Positions 16,820 through 24,340 of a DNA stretch of 43,861 nucleotides are shown piece after piece. Each line of letters starts with the position of its first letter. Position 1 is the first letter of the stretch. The DNA is from Dehalococcoidia bacterium (GTDB taxonomy: Bacteria > Chloroflexota > Dehalococcoidia > Tepidiformales > Tepidiformaceae). The stretch is from contig PQAO01000028.1 in assembly GCA_003104995.1 (NCBI GenBank), forward strand, positions 1 to 43,861, given 5' to 3'. The position numbers and the translations under genes are program-made. A model generated the notes under the pieces. The model saw only the letters and a list, made by a program, of their open reading frames with translations, was not told the origin of the DNA and made no database searches.

Positions 16820-16950
16820 TCCCGGGCCCCAGGCACATGTGTTCCCCGATCCGTGCTTGACACCCGGCTGCACCGGTGCCTCGTGATGACCATCCGGCTG
16901 AACTTCTCTTACCGGTTCCCTCGCGCACTGCGGTCCACCGCATGAAGCGG

Positions 16951-17094
16951 CTACGGGCGCTCCCCGCCCGGCCTGTCCGGCGAAAGCAGCGCGTCCAGCA
17001 CCACGATCAGCGCAACCAGCCCGCCCGCCAGCGCCAGCATCCGGAACAGTTTCGAGAACAACCCGCGAACCTTGCGCCCTATCTTGCCGAACAT
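16951..17094 (-). CDS. 47-residue single-span membrane protein
   Basis: A small gene not usually called by size-limited finders. The N-terminus is basic (MFGKIGRKVRGLFSKLFRM), then one hydrophobic helix at about 20-36 (LALAGGLVALIVVLDALL), then a polar tail SPDRPGGERP. The ATG is 9 nt after the GNAT stop on the same strand, so it is probably the last gene of the SDR-GNAT operon. A partial second copy at 16254-16304 shows that part of this coding sequence was duplicated. Function unknown. The gap 16820-16950 holds no other gene; it contains TTGACA at 16857-16862 without a good -10. Confidence 0.6.
   Translation of the reverse strand: MFGKIGRKVRGLFSKLFRMLALAGGLVALIVVLDALLSPDRPGGERP
16975..17003. 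repeat. 29-nt direct repeat, copy 2
   Basis: Identical to 16272-16300. It falls within the coding sequence of the 47-residue membrane protein, over the end of the membrane helix and the polar tail. Confidence 0.9.
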
Positions 17095-17103
17095 GCCCGC
17101 ATC

Positions 17104-17577
17104 CTATTCCCCGCGCAGCCGGTCGCGATAGACCCCCGGCTCGCTCCCCGGGATGACCGTTGCCCGCACCGCCTTCTCGTAGAACCCTGCAGGCCCCACG
17201 CCCCCGATAATCGCGTAGGCGTACCCCTCGCCGGCCAGCGCCTCCAGGCACAGCAGCAGCAGCGCCCGCCCGATGCCCTGCCCGCGCTCCGCCTCCAGCA
17301 CGCCGGTTGGCCCGAAGTAGTCTGGCCGCGTGGCGTTGTAGCAGGCGAACCCCAGCACGGCCCCGTTTCGCGTCGCGACGTACACCGTGGGCGGCACGTG
17401 CGCGAACCCCGCCAGCACCTCGTCGCCCCACGCCGGGAAGTGCGCCTTCGCGAACGCCAGTACCGCCGAGCGCTCATAGGCCTCCGCCCGCCGGCAGGCC
17501 ACCCCCCGCTCGCGCAGCCGCGCGACCTCGATCCCGCTCGCCGGCAGGTCGTACAGCTTCACCAGCATGTCGGGCAC
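17104..17577 (-). CDS. GNAT-family N-acetyltransferase
   Basis: About 157 residues. The acetyl-CoA-binding loop LEAERGQGIGRALLLLCLEA (motif A, R/QxxGxG/A) and the following beta strand YAYAIIGGV, then AGFYEKAVRA, identify a GNAT. The acceptor is unknown. I chose GTG at 17577, which has a G-rich site just upstream; an ATG three codons later is possible. It starts 10 nt after the SDR stop and precedes the 47-residue membrane protein, so these three form one minus-strand unit. Confidence 0.85.
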   Translation of the reverse strand: MPDMLVKLYDLPASGIEVARLRERGVACRRAEAYERSAVLAFAKAHFPAWGDEVLAGFAHVPPTVYVATRNGAVLGFACYNATRPDYFGPTGVLEAERGQGIGRALLLLCLEALAGEGYAYAIIGGVGPAGFYEKAVRATVIPGSEPGVYRDRLRGE

Positions 17578-17587
17578 GTTCCGCCCC

Positions 17588-18355
17588 CTACGCCAGCCCG
17601 CCGCCATCCAGGATGAGCGTCTCGCCGGTCGTGAACGACGACGCCGCGCTCGCGAAGTACACCGCCGCCCCGGCCATCTCGTCGGGTTCGCCGATGCGCC
17701 GCAGGGGGCTCTGCGAGCTCGCGTTCCGGCTGGCCGCCTCGTTGTCCCACAGCGCCCGCGAAAACTCCGTCCGGATGAGCCCCGGCGCAATACAGTTCAC
17801 GCGGATCCCGTCCGGCCCCCACTCCTTCGCGCACACTTTCGTCAGCATGATGACCGCCGCTTTCGAGACCGAGTACGCGCCCAGCCCGCCCGAAGCCCGG
17901 AACCCGCCCGTCGAGCTCACGTTGATGATGCTCCCGCCCTCGCCGTGCTCCTTGATCGCGTCCCGCACCATCTTCGAAAGGAAGAAGGACGACTTCACGT
18001 TGGTGTTCATCACCGTGTCCCACGCGCGCTCGTCCAGGTTCGCGATGGGCCCGAACACGGGGTTGGTCGCCGCGTTGTTCACGAGGATGTCGATCCGCCC
18101 CAGCTGCCGCTTTGTCTCGTCCACCAGGTTCTGGAGTCCCGCCATCTCGCGCACATTGGTCGGCACCGCGATCCCCCGGCGCCCGGTCGCCTTGACCGCC
18201 GCGAGCGACTCCTCCAGCGCTTCCGGCTTTCGCGCCGCCACGCACACATCAGCGCCCGCCTCCGCCAGTGCGATGGCGATCGAACGCCCGATACCCCGGC
18301 TCCCGCCGGTCACAATGGCGACCTTGCCTTCAAGTGAGAAATCCGCGACAGACAT
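17588..18355 (-). CDS. SDR-family oxidoreductase
   Basis: 255 residues, a classical short-chain dehydrogenase of FabG-like size. TGGSRGIG is at 16-23, NNAA at 93-96, the catalytic Ser at 147-148, Tyr161 and Lys165 in YSVSK, and the C-terminal LILDGGGL. Cofactor and substrate are not evident. The ATG follows a short leader: TATCTT at 18374-18379 (minus strand) could be the -10, with GAGG before the start. It is divergent from an acyl-CoA dehydrogenase gene, which suggests but does not prove a role in acyl or alcohol oxidation. Confidence 0.92.
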   Translation of the reverse strand: MSVADFSLEGKVAIVTGGSRGIGRSIAIALAEAGADVCVAARKPEALEESLAAVKATGRRGIAVPTNVREMAGLQNLVDETKRQLGRIDILVNNAATNPVFGPIANLDERAWDTVMNTNVKSSFFLSKMVRDAIKEHGEGGSIINVSSTGGFRASGGLGAYSVSKAAVIMLTKVCAKEWGPDGIRVNCIAPGLIRTEFSRALWDNEAASRNASSQSPLRRIGEPDEMAGAAVYFASAASSFTTGETLILDGGGLA

Positions 18356-18459
18356 GGGATTGCCTCGTTAGCTAAGATAGCGCCCGCCCGCTTCGATGGC
18401 CGCCCGCCGATTCTACCGGTCGCCAGTTGCAACCGTCGCGGGACACCAGGGAGCCCCAC

Positions 18460-19587
18460 ATGATCCAGCCCTCGATCGTCGCAGACCTCGCACCCGCAAT
18501 TCAGTCCCGCGAAGCGGCCGACCCCGAGACCTACCCTGCCGAAACCATGCGCGACCTCTTCGACTCCGGCGTCATCGGCGGCCCGCTTCCTGTCGCGGAC
18601 GGCGGCAGCGGCTGGACCCTCGCCGAGGCCACGGCCGCCGTCGAAGCCCTCGCGCGCGCCTCCGCCTCGGCGGCGTTGATCGCGGCGATGCCCGTGGGCC
18701 TCTCCGGCGTCTACGCGATCTCCGACGACGCCATCCCGGCGGAGCACCGCCAGGACTGGCACGACCAGGCCGAGCGCTACGCCGCGGCCGTCGCTCGTGG
18801 CCAGCTTTACGCGGCCGCCAACTCCGAGCGCGGCGCGGGCGGCTCGCTCGCCGCCACCAGGACCATCGCCACGCGCTCGCCCGGTGGCGCGTTCCGGCTC
18901 ACCGGCGACAAGATCCTGGCCACAGGCGGCGCCAACGCCGCGATGTTCTTCTCCACTGCCAGGCCCGACCCGGCCGACCTCCCCGGCTGCGGCATCGTCG
19001 AGATGTTCTTCATCCCCAGCACCGGGACGGGCGTCGAAATTAAGTCCGACTGGAACGGCTTCGGCATGCGTTCCACCGAGAGCCAGTCCCTGCACTACGA
19101 GGGTGCCGCCGCCGAGGGCTTCATCGGTTACCCGGACCTCCTGGCGAAGACCCAGCCTCTGCCGCTCTGGTACACGCTCTTTGCCGCCGTGCCCCTCGGC
19201 TGTGCGGGCGCCGTCCTCAGCGAGCTCGGCGCCACCCCGCCGCAGTCACCGGCGCTCCGGCTCCGCCTGGCCGAAGCCCTGATGCGCTACGAAGCCGCGA
19301 AGGCCTACCTCATCCAGGTCGCCGGCGAATGGCGCCCGGCAGCGGGCCCCGCGTTTGCTGCCCGCGTCCTCCGCGCCAAGACCTACGTCGCCCAGGAGAT
19401 GACGAAGCTCGCCGCCGAGTTGTTCGCCCTTGGTGGAGGTTCGCAGTACCGCCGCGGTGGCCGCGCCGCCCGCGCCCTCGCCGATTCCTTCGCTGGCACG
19501 GCGCTCCGTCCTCCGCTGGTCCTCGCCCTCGATACGATGCTCGAACAACTGGACATCGCCGGCCCTCTCGGCGTCCAGCCCGCGTAG
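18460..19587 (+). CDS. Acyl-CoA dehydrogenase-family protein
   Basis: About 375 residues with the acyl-CoA dehydrogenase layout. The N-terminal helical domain includes ETMRDLFDSGVIGGPLPVAD. A middle beta domain follows (SERGAGGSLAATRTIATR, FRLTGDKILATGGANA, GFGMRSTESQSLHYEG). A C-terminal helical domain carries ALGGGSQYRRGGRAARALAD, near the FAD-binding end. The FAD motif is imperfect and I could not place the catalytic Glu, so it may be a monooxygenase-like or divergent member. GGGAG precedes the ATG. It lies 28 nt upstream of the LLM oxidoreductase, which has its own promoter. Confidence 0.8.
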   Translation: MIQPSIVADLAPAIQSREAADPETYPAETMRDLFDSGVIGGPLPVADGGSGWTLAEATAAVEALARASASAALIAAMPVGLSGVYAISDDAIPAEHRQDWHDQAERYAAAVARGQLYAAANSERGAGGSLAATRTIATRSPGGAFRLTGDKILATGGANAAMFFSTARPDPADLPGCGIVEMFFIPSTGTGVEIKSDWNGFGMRSTESQSLHYEGAAAEGFIGYPDLLAKTQPLPLWYTLFAAVPLGCAGAVLSELGATPPQSPALRLRLAEALMRYEAAKAYLIQVAGEWRPAAGPAFAARVLRAKTYVAQEMTKLAAELFALGGGSQYRRGGRAARALADSFAGTALRPPLVLALDTMLEQLDIAGPLGVQPA

Positions 19588-19602
19588 CCGCCCGCCCGGG
19601 GC

Positions 19603-19608
19603 TACAAT
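19603..19608 (+). promoter_or_regulatory. -10 box of a leaderless LLM oxidoreductase transcript
   Basis: TACAAT (5 of 6) ends 7 nt before the ATG at 19616. No Shine-Dalgarno sequence is present, and the -35 region shows no TTGACA-like element. Confidence 0.65.
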
Positions 19609-19615
19609 CGGGATC

Positions 19616-20548
19616 ATGCAGCCACCCTCCGTCTCTGTGATGCTCCGCGGCTGGGACATCCGCCTCGGCACCACCGGTCAGATGGTGATGGATGCCGCCC
19701 GCCATGCTGAAACCCTCGGACTCGACGGCCTCCTCGCCGGCGACCACGTCACCTTCCACGGCTATGGCAACGACGGCCTCCTCACCCTCACCGCCATCGC
19801 AGCCGCCACCGAGACCATCGAGCTCAAGACCGGCGTCTACATCCTGCCCCTCCGCCATCCCGTCCCGGTCGCCCTCCAGGCCGCCCAACTCGACCAGCTC
19901 AGCATGGGCCGGCTCGTGCTCGGCGTCGGCATCGGCGGCGAAGACCCCCACGAGTACTGGAGCTGCGGTATCGACCCCTCCACCCGCGGCGCCCGCGCCA
20001 ACGAGGCCCTTCAGATCATCAAGAGGCTCTGGACCGAGGACAACGTCACCTTCATCGGCAAGCAGTTCCAGATCGAGGACGTCACCGTCTACCCGAAACC
20101 GTTCCGGCCCATCCCCATCTTCGTTGGCGGCCGCAGCGACGCGGCCCTCCGCCGCGCCGGGCGCTACGGCGATGGCTACACCGGCATCTGGCAGTCCCTC
20201 GATCGCTTCCGCGAAGCCGGCGAGAAGGTCTCAGCTGCTGCCACCGCCGCCGGGCGCGACCCCGCTGCAATCGAGCTTGGCATGCAGTTTTGGACCACCG
20301 TGGCATCCTCCCGCGCCGAAGCCCGCGCGCAAGTTTCCGCCGGCATGGAGTCCATGTACCGCCTCCCGTTCGAGCGCTTCGAGCGGTACACGCCCTTCGG
20401 CACCGCGCGCGAAGTCGCCGAGTTCATCCTCCCCTACGCCGAAGCCGGCGCTCGCCACGTGAACCTGATCGCCACCCAGGACACGCCGGAAGAGGGCATC
20501 GAGCGCGCAGCCGAAGTCCGCGCCGAACTCCACGGCCTCTGCCGTTAG
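19616..20548 (+). CDS. LLM-class flavin-dependent oxidoreductase
   Basis: 310 residues, a luciferase-like TIM-barrel monooxygenase or F420-dependent dehydrogenase. Typical blocks are AARHAETLGLDGLLAGDH, IELKTGVYILPLRHP, GRLVLGVGIGGEDPHEY, and YPKPFRPIPIFVGGRSDAAL followed by RAGRYGDGYTG. I cannot tell F420 from FMN by eye. The ATG is placed directly after a -10 box, and no ribosome site is seen. Paralogues of this family are numerous in some Chloroflexota, where they are linked to oxidation of recalcitrant organics; that link is inference here. Confidence 0.9.
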   Translation: MQPPSVSVMLRGWDIRLGTTGQMVMDAARHAETLGLDGLLAGDHVTFHGYGNDGLLTLTAIAAATETIELKTGVYILPLRHPVPVALQAAQLDQLSMGRLVLGVGIGGEDPHEYWSCGIDPSTRGARANEALQIIKRLWTEDNVTFIGKQFQIEDVTVYPKPFRPIPIFVGGRSDAALRRAGRYGDGYTGIWQSLDRFREAGEKVSAAATAAGRDPAAIELGMQFWTTVASSRAEARAQVSAGMESMYRLPFERFERYTPFGTAREVAEFILPYAEAGARHVNLIATQDTPEEGIERAAEVRAELHGLCR

Positions 20549-20562
20549 CACGCCCGGTTCGG

Positions 20563-20568
20563 TATCCT
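20563..20568 (+). promoter_or_regulatory. -10 box of a leaderless ketopantoate reductase transcript
   Basis: TATCCT ends 6 nt before the ATG at 20575, with no ribosome site. The identical hexamer with the same spacing occurs before the PAC2 gene on the other strand. Confidence 0.6.
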
Positions 20569-20574
20569 CCGCCG

Positions 20575-21585
20575 ATGGCAACCATCGCGGTCATCGGGGC
20601 CGGCGCCGTCGGCGGCTACTACGGGGCCCGCCTCGCCCAGCGCGGCCACGACGTCCGCTTACTCATGCGTAAAGACCTCGCCGTTGTCCGCGAACACGGC
20701 CTCCGGGTCTTCAGCAGGGACGGTGATTTCCAACTCCCCACCGTCTCCGCCTGCGGTTCTCCCGAGGAGATAGGCACGGTCGACTGGGTCATCTGTTCAC
20801 TAAAGGCGACGGCGATAGATGCGGCTCAAGGTCTGGTCACGCCCTGTGTCGGCCCGCAAACACGCATCATCGCCCTCATGAACGGCCTCGGCATCGAAGA
20901 GCGCTTCGCCTCCTGGCTCGACCCTTCCCGCGTGTTCGGTGGCATGGCCTTCGTCTGCATTAATCGCGGCGAGCCCGGCGTCATCCACCACCTGGACTAT
21001 GGGCGCGTCTCCATTGGCCACTTCCGCGACGACCCGGCCGAGACCACCCTCCTCCGTGACCTGCTCGAGTCAGGCGGCGTCGAAGTGGCCGTGGCGCCCA
21101 ACCTTCGTCACGCGCGCTGGGAGAAGCTCTGCTGGAACGTCCCGTTCAACGGCCTCAGCGTCGCGGGCGGCGGCATCGGCACACAGACCATCGTCACCGG
21201 CGCCGAACTCCGCGCCATCGCGGAGGCCGCCATGCGCGACGTCATCACGGTGGGCAACGCGGACCTTGCGGCGCTGGCCAGCACCGCCCGCCTCGACGCC
21301 GCCGAAATCATCCCCCGGATGTTCGCCCTCACCGAAACCATGGGCGACTACCGCACGAGCATGGTCATCGACTACGTCCTCGGCCGCGAACTTGAAGTCG
21401 AGGCAATCCTGGGCAACCCGGTCCGCCGCGCCCGCGAACTCGGCCTGGAAACTCCCACCATGGCTGCGCTCTACGCGCTCGTACGTCACGCCGGCCGCGT
21501 CCGCCGTGGCCTCCAGCCGGTCTTCACGCCGGACGTGCTCGCTGGCCCACACAGGTTGTTTGAGAAAACCCAGCCCGGCTCGTAG
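20575..21585 (+). CDS. panE: 2-dehydropantoate 2-reductase (ketopantoate reductase family)
   Basis: 336 residues. NADPH-dependent reductases of this family convert ketopantoate to pantoate for pantothenate and CoA synthesis. GAGAVGGYYGARLA is the N-terminal nucleotide-binding loop. CSLKATAIDA and ARWEKLCWNVPFNGLS contain the expected Lys and Asn residues. The C-terminal helical domain (EVEAILGNPVRRARELGLET, ALVRHAG) is present. Paralogues act on other 2-oxo acids, so the exact substrate is not certain. No other pantothenate genes are nearby. Confidence 0.85.
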   Translation: MATIAVIGAGAVGGYYGARLAQRGHDVRLLMRKDLAVVREHGLRVFSRDGDFQLPTVSACGSPEEIGTVDWVICSLKATAIDAAQGLVTPCVGPQTRIIALMNGLGIEERFASWLDPSRVFGGMAFVCINRGEPGVIHHLDYGRVSIGHFRDDPAETTLLRDLLESGGVEVAVAPNLRHARWEKLCWNVPFNGLSVAGGGIGTQTIVTGAELRAIAEAAMRDVITVGNADLAALASTARLDAAEIIPRMFALTETMGDYRTSMVIDYVLGRELEVEAILGNPVRRARELGLETPTMAALYALVRHAGRVRRGLQPVFTPDVLAGPHRLFEKTQPGS

Positions 21586-21625
21586 ACTTCGCACACTCGC
21601 TTTCGTCCCCCGAGGAGGGCAACCC

Positions 21626-22144
21626 ATGGATATCCGCGACCTGCTCATCGATGGCACCCAGCAGATGAACGAATGGCTCGACGGCGCCATCAAGGACCTG
21701 CCGGACGACCAGGTGAACTGGCTCCCGCCCGGCAAGACCGTCAACATCGGCTTCAACGCCTGGCACATCCTCCGCACCCAGGACAACATCACGAACTTCG
21801 TCCTCCAGGATCGCAAGCCCCCTGTCTGGGTTTCTGACGGCTACGCCGACCGCATGGGCCTCCCGAAGGTCGACCAGGGCACCGGCATGAGCCTCGAGGA
21901 TGCCCGCGCCATGAAGTTCAACCTCGCCGACCTCCGCGAGTACGGAGCGAAAGTCAGCGCGTCCACCCTGGAGTTCCTGAAGAACGTCCCGCTGGACACC
22001 CTCAACGAAATCCAGATGGTCCGCCCGCTCGGCGAAATGCCGCGCTGGAAGGTGCTCCGCCAGGTCGTCATGACCCACGGCTTCATGCACCTCGGCGAGA
22101 TCAACGGCACCAAGGGCCAGCTCGGCATCGGCTTCTTTATCTAA
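21626..22144 (+). CDS. DinB/YfiT-family four-helix metalloprotein
   Basis: 172 residues, unrelated to DNA polymerase IV despite the shared name. The probable metal-binding triad is His47 (FNAWHILRTQD) with His151 and His155 (MTHGFMHLGE), the standard DinB-superfamily spacing. Members are often thiol-dependent transferases or detoxification enzymes; the substrate is unknown here. GAGGAGG is 7-8 nt before the ATG. TAGACT at about 21583-21588, overlapping the previous stop, could be a -10. It is convergent with the PAC2 gene, 12 nt away. Confidence 0.82.
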   Translation: MDIRDLLIDGTQQMNEWLDGAIKDLPDDQVNWLPPGKTVNIGFNAWHILRTQDNITNFVLQDRKPPVWVSDGYADRMGLPKVDQGTGMSLEDARAMKFNLADLREYGAKVSASTLEFLKNVPLDTLNEIQMVRPLGEMPRWKVLRQVVMTHGFMHLGEINGTKGQLGIGFFI

Positions 22145-22156
22145 CCCCGAAGGCGC

Positions 22157-23029
22157 CTACTCGTCTTCGCGCTGGCTCCGCAGGAACTCCTCGACATCCA
22201 GCACCAGGTCCTCGCCCTGCGGGAGCTGGTTCCCCGGCTGCGGCTCCTCCAGCCGCTCGTCGAAGGCGTCCTCCAACCGTTTCACGTAGTCTCCGACCTC
22301 CGGGTTGGCCGAGAGTGCCGTGTTCACTTCGACCATGAAGCGCTCACCCGCCGACTCGAGCTCGGAAAGGTCGAACTCCATCCCGAGGATCCCCTGGAGC
22401 CGCCGCAGCAGGGCTGCTGTCGCCGGTGGGTTCTGGGAGGTCGTGATGTAGTGCGGCACGTTCGCCCAGAGGCTCGCGCCAGCCAGCTCCGAATGCCGGA
22501 TCGAATCGTGCAAGACGCCCACGATCCCGGTCGGCCCTTCGTATCGGGAGGCCTGCAGATTCAGCCGCGCGTTCACCGCCGGGTCCATCGCGCTTCCGGT
22601 CACCCGCACAGGCCGGCTGTGCGGCACGTCGGCCAACAGCGCTCCCAGCGACACCACCAGGTCCACCCGGAGGTCCGAGAACAGCGAAGCATGCGTGCCG
22701 GTGTACGACCTCCAGCGCAGCCCCGGCTCGGTTCCTACGAATACCACCACGTCGTGCGGGCCCGTTGGGTTTCGCGCGTAGAAGAAGTCGTTCGTCGGCC
22801 ACGAGATCTCGCGCTCGCCTCGCGCCGTGATCCGCACCGATGGGCGCGTCTCCGTGAAGTCGTAGAACGGCTCCGGGTCGAGCGAGGCGAAACGCCTTGC
22901 TCCCAGCCGCCGCACCACGAACCGCGCCGCGTTCGTCGCTGACGAAGCCGCGTCGTTCCAGCCCGCGAACGCGCAGATGGCAATCGGGTTATTCAGCTCC
23001 GGCCGGGTGTCGATTCGTAGCACTTCCAC
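22157..23029 (-). CDS. PAC2-family protein (proteasome assembly chaperone-like)
   Basis: 290 residues. The N-terminal NPIAICAFAGWNDAASSATN, the central VDLVVSLGALLADVPHSRPV, GPTGIVGVLHDSIRHSEL and ASLWANVPHYITTSQNPPAT are the conserved PAC2 blocks. In eukaryotes and archaea PAC2 proteins chaperone proteasome assembly; bacterial members lack a settled role. The end is acidic and includes LVLDVEEFLRSQREDE. I chose GTG at 23029 because a TATCCT box ends 6 nt before it; GTG at 23023 is an alternative. Divergent from dinB. Confidence 0.85.
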   Translation of the reverse strand: MEVLRIDTRPELNNPIAICAFAGWNDAASSATNAARFVVRRLGARRFASLDPEPFYDFTETRPSVRITARGEREISWPTNDFFYARNPTGPHDVVVFVGTEPGLRWRSYTGTHASLFSDLRVDLVVSLGALLADVPHSRPVRVTGSAMDPAVNARLNLQASRYEGPTGIVGVLHDSIRHSELAGASLWANVPHYITTSQNPPATAALLRRLQGILGMEFDLSELESAGERFMVEVNTALSANPEVGDYVKRLEDAFDERLEEPQPGNQLPQGEDLVLDVEEFLRSQREDE

Positions 23030-23035
23030 ACCCCG

Positions 23036-23041
23036 AGGATA
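23036..23041 (-). promoter_or_regulatory. -10 box of a leaderless PAC2 transcript
   Basis: TATCCT on the minus strand ends 6 nt before the GTG at 23029. It faces the dinB promoter across a 75-nt divergent gap. Confidence 0.55.
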
Positions 23042-23090
23042 CCAGCGACATCCCGCCCCCGCGACCCGCCCCCGCTCTTGCCAGGCCTGA

Positions 23091-23096
23091 TAGAAT
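23091..23096 (+). promoter_or_regulatory. -10 box of a leaderless dinB transcript
   Basis: TAGAAT (5 of 6) ends 8 nt before the ATG at 23105; no Shine-Dalgarno sequence. I see no LexA-type palindrome in the gap, so SOS control is not supported. Confidence 0.6.
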
Positions 23097-23104
23097 CCGA
23101 ACAT

Positions 23105-24280
23105 ATGAGCGAACGGCGTGCCACCGTCCTCCACGTCGACCTCGATGCGTTCTTCGTGTCGATGGAACTCCTCCGCCGTCCCGAACTGCGCGGCCTCCCG
23201 GTTGTTGTCGCCGGGGGCCTGGGCAACCGCGGCGTGGTCAGCACCGCCAGTTACGAAGCCCGCCGCTTCGGCGTCCGCTCAGCGATTCCGGTCTCCCAGG
23301 CGCGCCGTCTCTGTCCGGCTGCCATCTTCCTCGAAACTGACTTCGCCTATTACTCGCTGGCATCGAAGGCGTTCCACGCAATCCTGCGCGATTTCACGCC
23401 GGTGGTGGAGCCCGCCGGGGCCGACGAGGCGTACCTCGATGTCGCCGGCAGCGAGGCCCTCTTCGGCTCGCCCGAAACCATCGCCCAGGCCATCCGCCGC
23501 CGTGTGCGCGCCGAAATTGGCATCAATGCCTCCGTGGGTGTCTCCATCAATAAGCTCGTTTCCAAGGTCGCCAGTGATGCCGGAAAGCCCGATGGCCTCG
23601 TTGTCGTCCCCGCGGGCGCCGAAGCCGCCTTTCTCGCACCCCGCCCCATCCGCGACCTCCCCATGGTTGGGAAGAAGACCGCCGATGTGCTCTCCGGGCT
23701 CGGCATCCACACCATCGGCGATATCGCCCGGACGCCCGAGTCCGCCCTGGTAGCACGCTTCGGCTCTCATGGCGCCGAACTCCGCGCCCGGGCCCTGGGC
23801 ATCTTTGACGCCCCGGTCCTCGCCGGGCGCGGCGAAGCCAAATCCATCTCCCGCGAGACCACCTTCGACGTCGATGAACCCGATGGCGACCGCCTGCGCG
23901 CCGTCCTCCGCGGCCAGGCCGAACGCGTCGCAACCGACCTCGCGCGCCACGGCAAGGCGGGCCGCACCGTCACCCTCAAGCTGCGATTTCCGCCCTTCGA
24001 GACCATCTCCCGTTCCGTCACGACGGGCGTCGCCGTCGAACTCGCCGGCGACCTCCACGCGGCCGCCGTCACCCTCTTTGACCGCGCGTGGGCTGAACAC
24101 GACCGCCGGCCGGTCCGGCTCCTGGGCGTCGGCGTCTCGAACCTCCAGGAGCGCGCCCGCCAGCTTCGCCTCGGCGAAACCCTCGAGGCCGACCGCCTCC
24201 AGGATGCGGTCGCCGAACTCCGCGACCGCTTCGGCGATGCCGCCGTCCGCCGGGGCGCGGAAATCCGCCCCCAGGAGTGA
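23105..24280 (+). CDS. dinB: DNA polymerase IV (Y-family)
   Basis: 391 residues, an error-prone lesion-bypass polymerase. The first catalytic motif is HVDLDAFFVSME (Asp12). The second is GADEAYLDV (Asp107, Glu108), where most family members have a Ser-hydroxyl residue pair before DEA. Then come SVGVSINKLVSKVASDAGKP with the fingers/palm lysine, the helix-hairpin-helix region DLPMVGKKTADVLSGLGIHT, and the little-finger domain. The C-terminus lacks an obvious beta-clamp-binding peptide, though LRLGETL is a weak candidate. Start chosen from the -10 box immediately upstream. Confidence 0.95.
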   Translation: MSERRATVLHVDLDAFFVSMELLRRPELRGLPVVVAGGLGNRGVVSTASYEARRFGVRSAIPVSQARRLCPAAIFLETDFAYYSLASKAFHAILRDFTPVVEPAGADEAYLDVAGSEALFGSPETIAQAIRRRVRAEIGINASVGVSINKLVSKVASDAGKPDGLVVVPAGAEAAFLAPRPIRDLPMVGKKTADVLSGLGIHTIGDIARTPESALVARFGSHGAELRARALGIFDAPVLAGRGEAKSISRETTFDVDEPDGDRLRAVLRGQAERVATDLARHGKAGRTVTLKLRFPPFETISRSVTTGVAVELAGDLHAAAVTLFDRAWAEHDRRPVRLLGVGVSNLQERARQLRLGETLEADRLQDAVAELRDRFGDAAVRRGAEIRPQE

Positions 24281-24284
24281 CCGG

Positions 24285-24314
24285 TTGACACCCTCGCCCC
24301 GCCGACGGAATGAT
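24285..24314 (+). promoter_or_regulatory. sigma70-type promoter of the MerR-like regulator
   Basis: TTGACA (24285-24290), 18-nt spacer, AATGAT (24309-24314). It starts 4 nt after the dinB stop and ends 26 nt before the GTG of the regulator, which has its own GAGGAGG. This separates the regulator from dinB. Confidence 0.6.
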
Positions 24315-24340
24315 TGAGCAACTTTGAGGAGGTTTGGTAC

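Noticed and set aside
16857..16890. TTGACA at 16857 as a promoter, with palindrome GCACCGGTGC beside it
   Set aside because: No acceptable -10 at 16-18 nt spacing, and no plus-strand gene follows.
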